From: Artemisia argyi
Taxonomy: Eukaryota > Streptophyta > Magnoliopsida > Asterales > Asteraceae
Length of the DNA: 64,000 nt
Reading direction: 5' to 3'
Assembly: GCA_030686995.1 (NCBI GenBank)
Contig: CM060694.1
Coordinates: forward strand, 92,099,844 to 92,163,843
Made by a program: the position numbers and the translations under genes. A model generated the notes under the pieces. It ran no database searches. It saw nothing but the letters and a program-made list of their open reading frames with translations, and was not told where the DNA came from. Positions 36,368-46,670 of this stretch are shown one piece after another (the stretch's first letter is position 1; every line of letters starts with the position of its first letter).

Positions 36368-37145
36368 AGCAAAGTCAAGGTCGAATTCTAATTAATGAAG
36401 GATATTTACTCTTACCTGTTTTGGTAGGTTGGAGGAGTAAATTTGGATATTATCGGGTTGACTTTGGAGATATTTTTGTGAATAGTAACTTGGTCAAAAA
36501 GTTACTTTGGGTTAATTTTTATGGGTTAAGTTAGATGTTACTTAATTGGAGAGCAAATAAACCCATATTGTTGGATTCATTGGAGTTATAAGGTGTGTAT
36601 CTCAAATACACAACAAATGGTTATTGATTCACCATGTCTAATCCACATAAGAATCAACTAGTCCAGAGCAAACGACTCCTGATAAAGACTTAACAAATCC
36701 GTTTATGGTTGATAGTTTACCAAAAACTATATGGTTATCAACTCACCATACTCCAAGTGATGAAGAGTTGGCTAGTCCATAGCAAACGGCTCATGGTAAA
36801 GACATATCAAATCCGTTGATAGCTGATAGTTTGCTAAAAACTATGATAAGAGCAGCAAATTTTCATGTTTTACTTACCACTGCTCTTTGATATTTTGTGA
36901 AAATTTTACCACTGCTAGTTCACTAGTTACCACTGCAAGAGTAACTTTTCCACTGGTGAACTAGCCGTTACAACTGTTGTGTCAGTAATCTATTTTTTAC
37001 TAGCCATTATGAATATAACCGTCTTTCCTTATTAATAGGGTAAATTTTAGTGAATTATCTTCTTACCTATTTTAATTTATTCTTTTCCAAAGATAAATCT
37101 TTCTAAAGATAATTCCCATTATGCGAACTCCTCAAACCCTATTAG
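36368..37145. promoter_or_regulatory. Divergent intergenic region, copia copy 2
   Basis: About 780 bp between a leftward TATA box (36361-36367) and a rightward TATA box (37146-37152). It contains a 114-bp tandem repeat (36619-36845) and a cluster of TTACCACTGC-type motifs (36876-36965). The layout is conserved in copy 1 (54674-55457). It looks like an internal bidirectional promoter; expression is not shown by sequence alone. Confidence 0.5.
36619..36845. repeat. 114-bp tandem repeat in divergent promoter, copy 2
   Basis: Two adjacent diverged units, 36619-36732 and 36733-36845, share blocks such as CACCAT, CTAGTCCA.AGCAAACG.CTC, AAAGAC.TA.CAAATCCGTT and GATAGTTT.C.AAAAACTAT. Copy 1 has the same pair at 54926-55151, so the duplication predates the split of the two copies. 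Confidence 0.7.
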
Positions 37146-37152
37146 TATAAAT
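37146..37152 (+). promoter_or_regulatory. TATA box upstream of env-like ORF, copy 2
   Basis: CTATTAGTATAAATTGATC, 73 nt before the env-like ATG at 37219. Copy 1 has TATATAA at 55458-55464, 72 nt before the matching codon. Confidence 0.5.
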
Positions 37153-37218
37153 TGATCATCATACGGCTTGCTTTTTATCTTTGATTACTAACACTTTTAT
37201 ATTCTTTTCACAAATATC

Positions 37219-38990
37219 ATGGCGATTCTAACATTTGTCGAGGAGCACAACCAAGTGGCCTACCTACAAAAGTCAAACGAGAAGAGTGGCCCTGTTTTTC
37301 ATCAGATTGTGGATTTTCTTAATACCACCCATATAAGGTATGCTTTAACTGTTAATCCCACAATCTATGTCTCTCATATCAAACAGTTCTGGAACACTGT
37401 GGAGTCCATAACTCTTGAACAGGGAGACACACACGAAACTGTGGATACTCTAAGAGCCATAGTGGATGGGGTAACCATTGATGTTACTGAGTTATGCTTG
37501 AGGAGAGTTCTCCAATTGGATGATCTCAATGGTATCATCACATTACCCAATTCAGATATTTTCAAAAATATTGCTTCCATGGAGTATGATACATCTGAAC
37601 AAAAAGTAACTTTCAGAAAAGGATGTTTTAGTCCCCATTGGAGATTTTTAATTCATACTCTTTTACATTGCATAAGTCCTGAGAAAACATCTTATGAACA
37701 ATTTGCATCAACCATGGCTTATCCTTTGGTTTGTTTGGCTACTGATAGGACTTTCAATTTTTCAAAGTTTATTTTCAATAATATGAAAGGCAATGTAAAG
37801 AGTTCATATAAATTTTTGAGGTATCCAAGGTTTATACAAGCAGTGTTAAATGAATTTCAACTGCAACCTCATAATAGAATTTATGAAACCTCATGTCTTA
37901 AGCCAAAAGTTTTTCAAAACATGAGTAAGGCTTCAGAACTTTGGAATGGGGAGGTTCATCCACTTTTTCCTGAAATGCTTGCAAAGATTTCACAGGTAAA
38001 GGGTGAAGATACAACTGTCCCAGTTGTATCCCATCACACACCCACTATTTTTGTTCCACCAATTCACCATACCCCTGCAGTAACTCACACTTATGGGAGA
38101 AGGCATAAACAGCCAACTTCTCTCATCTCAACATTGCATGTTGCTGAACCTTTTGGTTTAGGAACAAGCAGTGGTGGTTCAAGGCTTCCTCCTAGTCTAA
38201 CTAGAGAAGAGTCTGAATCAATGCCCCATGATTCACCTCTCCCATCAGGTAACACAGTTGGAAGTGTTGAGGGCAGTGTGCAACTAACTGAATTGATGGA
38301 ATTATGTGCAAAATTAGTCAAGCAGGTTCAAGCTCTGGAGAAAGATCTGGCACAGACCAAACAGAATCATGCCACAGAGCTGAATCAGATGGAGGCAGAG
38401 ATTCAAAGGTTACAGAATGAAGTTGAGAATCTCAAGAAGAAAAGATCTGCCAAAGTTGTGTTTTCTTCTTCATCTTCACCTCAAGATGAGTTCTCTACAG
38501 GCTTTAGTGAAGGTTTGGGAGATTCTTCCAAACAGGGGAGGAAATCAGAAGCAGAGTTTAAGGGGAGGAGACTTAATTTTGATCAGGAATTTGCTGAGTT
38601 AGATGATTCTGATAATGCTCAAGCAAAGGAAGATGAAGCTGAGGGTTCTAAAGTACTTTTTGTTGAAGCAGTGGAAACTAATAAAGTCACAGTGGAAACA
38701 GTTACAGAGGTAATGGATGCTACTGATGCAGAATTTCAAAGAAAAAGAGTAGAGAAAGGAAAAGTTCAAGTTGTTGATGAATCATCTGAGCAATCAAAGA
38801 AGATTTCAAAGAAAGAACAAGCTCAGATAGATTATGATGCAAGAATGGCAGAGCAATTAGAAGCAGCTGAGATTGAAAAGAAGAAAAAGCTAGAGGAAGA
38901 TGAAATTGCTAGTTTTATGGAAGCAAAGAGGTTGGACAACTTGGAAGCAGTGATGGCAGAACCATTTTCAGTTGTTCCACCAACAGTATT
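37219..38990 (+). pseudogene. Env-like ORF of copia copy 2, N-terminal part
   Basis: Starts MAILTFVEEHNQVAYLQKS and stays open for about 590 codons until it is interrupted by the gag-only array at 38991. Residues 1-220 form a conserved globular region (NPTIYVSHIKQFWNT, FLIHTLLHCISPEKTSYEQF, MAYPLVCLATDRTFNFSKF). I recognise this from Asteraceae copia elements, where it is sometimes misannotated as a host protein. A Pro/His-rich stretch, a coiled coil at about 355-415 (heptads in ELCAKLVKQVQALEKDL), a Ser-rich segment and an acidic/Lys-rich C-half follow. The position after pol and the central coiled coil match the SIRE env-like ORF. No signal peptide or membrane segment is evident in this part. 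The remainder is at 52912-53986. Confidence 0.78.
38986..38990. other. Target-site duplication GTATT, left copy (gag-only array)
   Basis: GTATT at 38986-38990 before TGATGCATAGGG and again at 52907-52911 after the last LTR. Removing one copy restores the flanking env-like frame. Confidence 0.88.
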
Positions 38991-39968
38991 TGATGCATAG
39001 GGATTGCACCAGGCTTTACCTCTCAAGGGATCTTGAGAAGCTTACAACCCCCACCAGGCAGTGTACCTGATCGATGTAGTATAGTATAATCACAAGTACC
39101 GGGGGATTGATCGTTCAGCTAGGAATAGTGTCGCTAGGATTAGAAAACCTAAAGACTAGGTCTAGAGATGAGGGATGATTCTTTTTGTATTTTTATATTT
39201 TTTAGAAAGCAAGTAAAAATCCTGGGTTTTGAAGGAGTTGGCGGAATTAGTTGCTAGTCAACTAACCCAATACTAAGATGTAATCAAAATAAAATACTAG
39301 AAATGAAAATAAACTAAATTATACTAAAGTTGTGAGCAATATGTGGGAGAATTGTGTTTACTTAGATTTCACTACTCCCTAGATATCTTTTACACGTTAA
39401 TTACTTGTTATAGTTGCGTGGATGACGGATTGTATTCATTAATACCATTCATGGGGTGGCGTACTTACTTCCCCAATCCTATGAGTGCCTACTTCACTCC
39501 TATGTTGAGCCGGCTAAGAAGCTCCTAACATGGGATCATTAGAATTTACTCATGCATTAAATACAACCAATATAACCTAGTACACATCGGTTCATGTTTC
39601 CTAAGACGTTCAAGCATGTTACACAATGGAGATCTGCCAGTTTTCTTAAGCCTAACATTGAAATCATTCATCTAATACAACCATAAACAAGTAATCAACA
39701 CATAATTAACATCTAGGTTTTATTAGATCTAAGCAAACACAAGATAGATCTAGCCTAGCATGTTGAAATCAAGACAAGCAAAAGATATAATCAACCAACA
39801 CATAGACATATTGATTGAATTAAAGAGAAGACTTATCTTAATAGCACATGAAAGGATTCAAGGGGTGAAAACCCTTGAAAGTACTGTAAAATATGAGCTA
39901 GGGTTTACAAAGTTCGGCCCTAGTTATCTCCACACAAGTTCCTCTCTAATGAATGAAAAATAGAAAAC

Positions 39969-39976
39969 TATATATA
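39969..39976 (-). promoter_or_regulatory. LTR1 TATA box (minus strand)
   Basis: Minus strand CTCTATATATAGTTTTC, 13 bp downstream of the palindrome cluster. It is the same in LTR2 (near 46229). LTR3 has a substitution (ACATATAG). Confidence 0.6.
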
Positions 39977-39988
39977 GAGTTTAGTAGG

Positions 39989-40204
39989 TAACGGCGTCAA
40001 GAAAAAATGTATGACGCCGTCATCTCGCCGCCAAATAGTTCCTCGGACTGCCTAGATCTGGGTCTGACGCCGTCATGTAGTCTCCTTATGCAGGCCGTCA
40101 CCAAAAATACTCTTGACGCCCTTGTTGTGACGCCGTCAGGTTTGCACTGGGTCGTCACCACTTTTACTCCTGATGCCATCAGGGTCTTCCTCTTGACGCC
40201 GTCA
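39989..40204 (-). promoter_or_regulatory. TGACGCCGTCA palindrome cluster in U3 of LTR1
   Basis: Six full or near-full copies of TGACG-CC-GTCA (or its complement TGACGGCGTCA) start at about 39989, 40012, 40065, 40128, 40171 and 40194, with extra half sites. TGACG is the core bound by plant TGA/bZIP factors, so this may be an enhancer array upstream of the TATA box. The same arrays occur in LTR2 (about 46250-46465) and LTR3 (about 52485-52700). Confidence 0.5.
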
Positions 40205-40410
40205 GGTACTGTTCTCAGCATGGAAAATTAAGTCTTTGGTGTTTTCTTCACTTTTATGCTCCAAAAACGTCCGAATTGCTTCCTTTTCCAGAATTCACTC
40301 CCAAAGTACCTAAAATCACAAAAGGAACGATTTAGGGTAATATTTGATCAAATAAATTCAATTTCGGGCTTAAATGACCCCCTAAAAGTGGTTCATTTTT
40401 TGCCTAATCA

Positions 40411-42868
40411 TATACCCTTACACTTGAGATTTGCTTATCCTCAAGCAAATGCGCTTTTATTCTCGTCAAAATACAAGTTAGGGGTCGTTTAACACAAATA
40501 TAAAAGTAATTACAACAAATAATCATTCCACTAAAGACCAAAGACAAGCACGGAGGTCATACACTAGCACCTCACAAATAGTGTTTAGATACTCACATCT
40601 CTCGGGTGTAATAAAGTTATATCACAATATGGAAACGGAAAATATCTCTCACTACCTGTCATAGAAAAATAGATTACCATAGGCTTGAGAAAGGATCAAA
40701 CCACCACCACATAGCGTAAGCACCTAGGATAAACTATCAAAGAGGTCATTTAAAAGGGTTGTAACGTTAGGTGTAGGGATATGGAATACACGGTTTTGTT
40801 GGATATAGGCAGTCTTTACTGGTGGCGAGTTAGCAATCTTAGTTAATTACATGTACAATATGGCGTTGCTAAGCCAAGACTCGACTCGACTTAAGCTAAT
40901 AAATGAAAAATAATAAAAACATAAAATAAACATAGAATGAAACGGGATGGTAGTCCGTATGTTTTTTCTCTTTTCTTTTTCTATTTTTTTTATTATTATT
41001 ATTTTTGTGTGTGTGCATACACTCTTACCCTACCATCCATAATAATACATCATAGGGAATGTAAATTCCCCTTACACTTGAATTTTTACACACTTTACAA
41101 ATAACAAATCTAATGACTCGAATTAAGATAATTAGAACACTTGGAGTACTTTTAAGATTAACGTACATATGGGTGTAATATATGATGTTCTTCCCCATTA
41201 CTCCATAACATAAGTACTTTAGCCATGAGTCCCAATCGTCCCAAAACAATATGTACAAGGATATGACTCGACTTAGCAACCATGTAATCAATTAGATAAT
41301 TAACTTAGGGTTTAACAAATAACAATAATGCACTAAAGATGAGTGCATACACGGAAGGCTAAGGCGATTTGGGTGTACATTTAAGTGGGGTGTAACAAAT
41401 TCTTCCTTTAAGTAAAATGCTTAAAGTTAGAAATGAAAAGATAGGCTCGGAGGGGTGTACTAGGGGTTTCGTGTACTAAAAATGAGTACAACGCTAAGGT
41501 GTGGGAAAACTCAATTGACTTAACTAGCCAAGTAATATGACTTAAATGGTCAAGTAATTATGATACGGGTTTAACACAAGGGTGATCCCAGTGCCTCTTA
41601 TCATGTAGTAAATCCTACTACACGAATGTAGTCTCACTAGCGGTCTTGGGATGCATCACTAACGCAAGTTCTAGAATCTAAATGCTACCGGTACACTCAT
41701 AAGCACTAATAGTAAATGCTTTTCCTATCAAATCTAAAGGCGAATCCTCACATATTTGGGTGGAAATTATTTCTGAATTGTACGGTTTTGTGCTAGTCAT
41801 ACAATCTCCTATCCATGAGACGCTTGCTATGGCTAAAGTTTCACTCCTAAATGTTGTAAAAAATTTTAAATTTGGCGCTAAAATTACACTAACAAGTATT
41901 TCTCATAGTTTTATTACACATCTACCATCAAACAAACAAACTCAAGGGAAAGTGTATCTGTAAGATATCATCATTTTACCCTCCCCTTACACTTAGGATG
42001 AACATTGTCCCCAATGTTCAAGTAAAGAATGTAAAGTGAAATAAGTAAAACAAATGAAATCAAATACTCCCCTGATTCGCTCGGTATGGATAATAAGGTG
42101 GCCAGGTTAGATCTTCCTCCAAGGAAATGAACAATCAAAGCTTCCCTTCCAGAAAAATAAATCATCTTCTTGTCATACATAACCTGTAAAACCTGAGAAA
42201 ACAGACAAGGCAACCTCGCATAAAATCGGCGGCAATCTACATATGTTAATAAATCCTAGAAAATAAAATAAGATATAATGCTTGTGGAATGACGTTTGCA
42301 GATTTCCTGGAGATTATAAAACTAATAATTGAACAAAAACTTTAAGACTCCGTTAGAAAAAAAAAACTGGTAAAATTTCCAGATTTTTACACGTGACGCC
42401 ATCATGAGTAAACTCGTGACGCCGTCAGAAGTGACCTGCAGAAATTCTTATGTTAAGTTTCCGGAAAATTTCTGGAAAAACTTGGTCCTACTTCTTGGAA
42501 AATCCTGCAAAACTTCATTCTGACTCGATACAAGCATTTGACTCTAACAAATACGAATATACATGTTCACTTAATATTGTGAAGAATCATGATCGGTTTT
42601 GTTTCTTAAAAACATATTTGGGGTTTCCCCTTACACTTATCTTTTGCAAAAATACCTTTGGGTGAAGTTAAGACTAGGCCAAACAACAAAGTAAAGTATT
42701 TTCACTATTTAGTTTAGAAACATGATCTACCAACAATAAAAATAAAGCATGTATACGGAAGCAAATAACAAACAAACAAAATAAAAATCACACAAAACAT
42801 GGGTTGCCTCCCAAGAAGCGCTTTTCTTTGTTTACGAGTCTTGTAGCTAGACTCAAGGTCATTGGTCA
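40411..42868 (-). other. Gag-only body 1, non-coding half
   Basis: 2.46 kb between the protease-like stop and LTR1, with no frame conserved in a coding-like way. It holds two more TGACGCC(A/G)TCA motifs (42394-42427), a Py-rich block (40965-41010), and the hairpin motif at 42799-42823. A short minus frame at 41971-42213 (VMYDKKMIYFSGREALIVHF) is present in body 2 but differs at its end; it may be a decayed coding remnant. In some Athila/Tat elements pol would sit here. Confidence 0.6.
42799..42823 (-). other. Post-stop motif of gag-only body 1
   Basis: Minus strand AAGCGCTTCTTGGG then AGGCAA then CCCATGTT, 46 nt after the last stop (42869). It shares GCGCTTC.TGGGAGGCA.CCCATG with the Athila element at 13316-13343. 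Confidence 0.6.
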
Positions 42869-45106
42869 TTACGTGACCTCATCGTTGGTTTCACACTCTA
42901 GGTCGTCTTCTAAGCCAGTTTTGTATTCCGGACCTAGTTGCAAGCATTCTTTGTAGAAACCAAGCATCCTATTCATCACATACTCTATTCCTCTACGTCT
43001 ATCCTCATCATTCCTATAGTAAGCTGCTTGTTTGTGTTCTTTTTCTATATTAGAAAGAAGGCGGTATTGCTCAATCTTATAGGGCATTTGGTAAGAAATC
43101 TCATCATTCTCTTCCTTGAATCTAACTATCCCTAAAGTCGGATCATAACTCATCCTAGTGGTCTCAACAAATGGTTTTCCGAATATTACTTGGCTTAGGC
43201 AATCATCTATCACCGGACGAGTGTCTTCTACTATCATAAAATCGATTTCATAGGTGAAATTACCTATAATCACATGCAATCCCTTCACTCTTCCTACAAA
43301 ATTACTTATCAAATTCTTATTGGGCATCATCCTATAATCAAGCTATTTCTTCATCACCCAATTGTAATAAGTCCTAGTCATGATGTTTACAAGAGATCTA
43401 GGATCGATATAAGCTTTCCATATATGCATGTGCCCGATGTTGCATGATATGTTGATGTTAGAGGGGTCTCCCATTTTTATAAGGGGTGTGCCAAGGATAT
43501 ATGGTGTCTCAGGGCCATCGAATAAATCCTTATGGTATTCCCGTTCTTCCTTGGTCGGCAACTTATCAAAGTGCTGTTCTATACTCTCTACTTCCTCTAA
43601 CTCCTGTCCCCTATTAACCTCAACTTCCCTAATTTCATCCCTAGTCTCGGTTTCTATTTCAACTTCATCTTTGTCACTTTCTTCTATATTCTTATCTATT
43701 AGCTTAATGGTGACAACATTGACAAAGTGGACATGTTTGGATGATGAGGGTTCCTTAATTTGGATTCCATTATTAGCGTCCCTAGTGTCCTTCCTAGGTG
43801 TAGTTAACGCTTGGTTGTTGAGGGCTTTCAACAAGTTGTCTATCTTGTTGGTCATCTCCGTTTGTTGTTGATTGAATTTGGTTTCAAACCTACCAATGCG
43901 AGCTTCTTGAGATGCCATAAACTTAGACATCAATCCTTCAAGATTGTTGGTACTACCATAGTTGTTAGAAGGACTGTTGTTGAAAGTACGGTTGGAGGGT
44001 GGACCGTTTGTTTGATAACGATTAGGCGGATTGGAAGAATTAGCTTGATTTTGTTTCCACCTAAGGTTTGGGTGATTTTTCCAAGAGGGGTTGTAGGAAT
44101 CACCATAAGGGTTTGGCTCGGGCTTGAAAGTGTACAACTTATCTCCCGCTTCGTCAGTATGCGAGGATGCGTAGTCTGCAAAAGCTGTTCCGGGGAGTTC
44201 CACACAATCACGAGTGTCATGGGGACCACTATATAATTCTCATGAAGAAGTGATTTTGTTCACTTGGCTTGAAGGCTTAGGAGCTTTGTAAGATTTCATG
44301 AGAAACTTTACTTGGTCCTCAAGTTCCATGATCCTACGGTCGGGGGTGCTAGAGTTGTTCAAAAGCAAAGATATTGCCTTGACCGTTTTGTTCAAGTCAC
44401 GGGGATCATTCCAACTTTCCTTGTCATAGAGAGCAAGATCTTCTATGAGTTCCCATGATTGTTCCACACTTAGATCATGTAGCTTACCACCAGCCGATTG
44501 GTCAATGGCTCGCCTCGTGGAGAGATCGATATGGTCATAGAAGCTTTGGACTTGGAGCCAAAGATCTATGCCATGATGAGGGACTTTTTGGAGTAATTCC
44601 TTGAATCGACTCCATGCTTCATAGAGAGTTTCATTTTGACGTTGTTGGAACATCAAGATGTCATTTCTAAGCTTAGTAGTTCTCCCCGGTGGGAAAAATT
44701 GAGCAAGGAAACGAGTGGTGAGATCATCCCAAGAGGTGATGGATCCCGAGGGTAAACGTTGAAGCCATTGGCTAGCTTAATCATGAAGAGAGAATTGGAA
44801 TAGGCGTAATCGGGTTGACTCTCTAGTTGTAACATCAAGGTCTACGGAATCTATAATTTTAAGGAAGTCCTTGAGATGTTGGTTTGGATCTTCGGAACGA
44901 AGTCCATGGAATGCACATCCGCTTTGCACCAACCGGATGGTGTCAGATCGCAAGGGGGTCACATTGGCTCCGGTGAGTTCAATGGTGTTTCGATAGCCTT
45001 GGTGGCTAGGTCGGGAATATTCTCCTAAGGTTCGGGGCCTAAGAGGTTCTAGTGGTGGGTTTTGTTGTGGTGGGATGACGGGTTCAAAGATGTTCCCATC
45101 GTCCAT
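42869..45106 (-). pseudogene. gag: Gag-only body 1 gag-protease
   Basis: Read leftwards from ATG 45106 (MDDGNIFEPVIPPQQNPPLE). The Athila/Tat-type capsid region includes GLRSEDPNQHLKDFLKIIDS and SWDDLTTRFLAQFFPPGRTT. A knuckle-like segment (ELYSGPHDTRDCVE), an Asn/Pro-rich linker and a retropepsin-like segment (GKPFVETTRMSYDPTLGIV) follow. Breaks are a TAA near 44779 (expected Gln), a TGA near 44240 at the first knuckle Cys, and a TAG at 43343 at the gag/protease border, the last one shared with body 2. The protease site (YIDPRSLVNIM) lacks a clear D-[ST]-G. No RT, RNase H or integrase follows; the last ORF ends at 42869. Confidence 0.82.
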
Positions 45107-45260
45107 GATGTCGGGTGGTGAAGAGTTACGAACAAAAACACGAAGAAATAAGATAGACTAAAGAAATCCTAAAAAATAAAAATAAAATCTTACTAGAAAG
45201 GAATCTAGCAAGTAGACCTAATAAAAAGAGATTCTAACCTAGACAATAACTATTCCCCGG

Positions 45261-45272
45261 GCTGCGGCGCCA
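45261..45272 (-). other. Primer binding site of body 1, tRNA-Asp type
   Basis: Minus strand after the LTR2 end: AGTTTT then TGGCGCCGCAGCCCGGGG. TGGCGCCG is the 3' end complement used by Athila/Tat elements. Identical at about 51469-51480 for body 2. Confidence 0.8.
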
Positions 45273-45278
45273 AAAACT

Positions 45279-46670
45279 TGATGAGTAGGGATTGCACCAG
45301 GCTTTACCTCTCAAGGGATCTTGAGAAGCTTACAACCCTCACCAGCCAGTGTACTTGATCGATGTAGTATAGTATAATGACAAGTACCGGGGGATTGATC
45401 GTTCAGCTAGGAATAGTGTCGCTAGAGATGAGGGATGATTCTTTTTGTATTTTTATATTTTTTAGAAAGCAAGTAAAAATTTCGGGTTTTGAAGGAGTTG
45501 GCGGAATTAGTTGCTAGTCAACTAACCCAATACTAAGTTGTAATCAAAATAAAATACTAGAAATGAAAATAAACTAAATTATACTAAAGTTGTGAGCAAT
45601 ATGTGGGAGAATTGTGTTTACTTAGATTTCACTACTCCCTAGATATCTTTTACACGTTAATTACTTGTTATAGTTACGTGGATGACGGATTGTATTCCTT
45701 AATACCATTCATGGGGTGGCGTACTTACTTCCCCAATCCTATGAGTACCTACTTCACTTCTATGTCGAGCCGGCTAAGAAGCTCCTAACATGGGATCATT
45801 AGAATTTACTCATGCATTGAATACAACCAATAAAACCTAGTACACATCGGTTCATGTTTCCTAAGACGTTCAAGGATGTTACACAATGGAGATCTGCCAG
45901 TTTTCTTAAGCCTATCATTGAAATCATTCATCCAATACAACCATAAACAAGTAATCAACACATAATTAACATCTAGGTTTCATTAGATCTAAGCAAACAT
46001 AAGATAGATCTAGCCTAGCATGTTGAAATCAAGACAAGCAAAAGATATAATCAACCAACACATAGACATATTGATTGAATTAAAGAGAAGACTTATCTTA
46101 ATAGCACATGAAAGGATTCAAGGGGTGAAAACCCTTGAAAGTACTGTAAAACATGAGCTAGGGTTTACAAAGTTCGGCCCTAGTTATCTCCACACAAGTT
46201 CCTCTCTAATGAATGAAAAATAGAAAACTATATATAGAGTTTAGTAGGTGACGGCATCAAGAACAAATGTATGACGCTGTCATCTCGCCGCCAAATAGTT
46301 CCTCGGACTGCCTAGATCTGGGTCTGACGCCGTCATGTAGTCTCCTTATGCAGGCCGTTACCAAAAATACTCTTGACGCCCTTGTTGTGACGCCGTCAGG
46401 TTTGCATTGGGTCGTCACCACTTTTACTCCTGATGCCGTCAGGGTCTTCCTCTTGACACCGTCAGGTACTGTTCTCAGCATGGAAAATTAAGTCTTTGGC
46501 GTTTTCTTCACTTTTATGCTCCAAAAACATCCGAATTGCTTCCTTTTCCAGAATTCACTCCCAAAGTACCTAAAATCACAAAAGGAACGATTTAGGGTAA
46601 TATTTGATCAACTAAATTCAATTCCAGGCTTAAATGACCCCCTAAAAGTGGTTCATTTTTCGCCTCATCA
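45279..46670 (-). repeat. Gag-only LTR2 (shared middle LTR), 1392 bp
   Basis: TGATGAGTAGGG to CCTCATCA. It serves as the 5' LTR of body 1 and the 3' LTR of body 2. A deletion of about 30 bp near 45424 (between short CTAG repeats) distinguishes it from LTR1 and LTR3. Confidence 0.9.

Larger units (their letters stand above)
38991..40410 (-). repeat. Gag-only LTR1, 1420 bp
   Basis: Plus-strand ends TGATGCATAGGG and GCCTAATCA. It is the outer 3' LTR of the array in element orientation. Minus-strand TATATATA lies at 39969-39976, with a cluster of TGACGCCGTCA motifs upstream of it (39989-40204). Short frames inside recur in all LTRs only because the LTRs are copies. Confidence 0.9.

Noticed and set aside
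39989..40204. CRISPR-like or satellite array
   Set aside because: Unit is 11 bp with irregular spacing and lies inside a plant LTR; better read as transcription-factor sites.
40007..40231. 74-codon frames on both strands, repeated in all three gag-only LTRs
   Set aside because: They lie over the TGACGCCGTCA array. Recurrence reflects LTR copies, and both strands are open because the palindromes lack stops.
41025..41291. 88-codon hydrophobic ORF in gag-only body 1
   Set aside because: Frame is broken by an extra base in the otherwise nearly identical body 2.
43428..44236. Plus-strand ORFs of 147 and 141 codons in the gag-only body
   Set aside because: Shadows of the minus-strand gag; hydrophobic, low complexity, no independent support.
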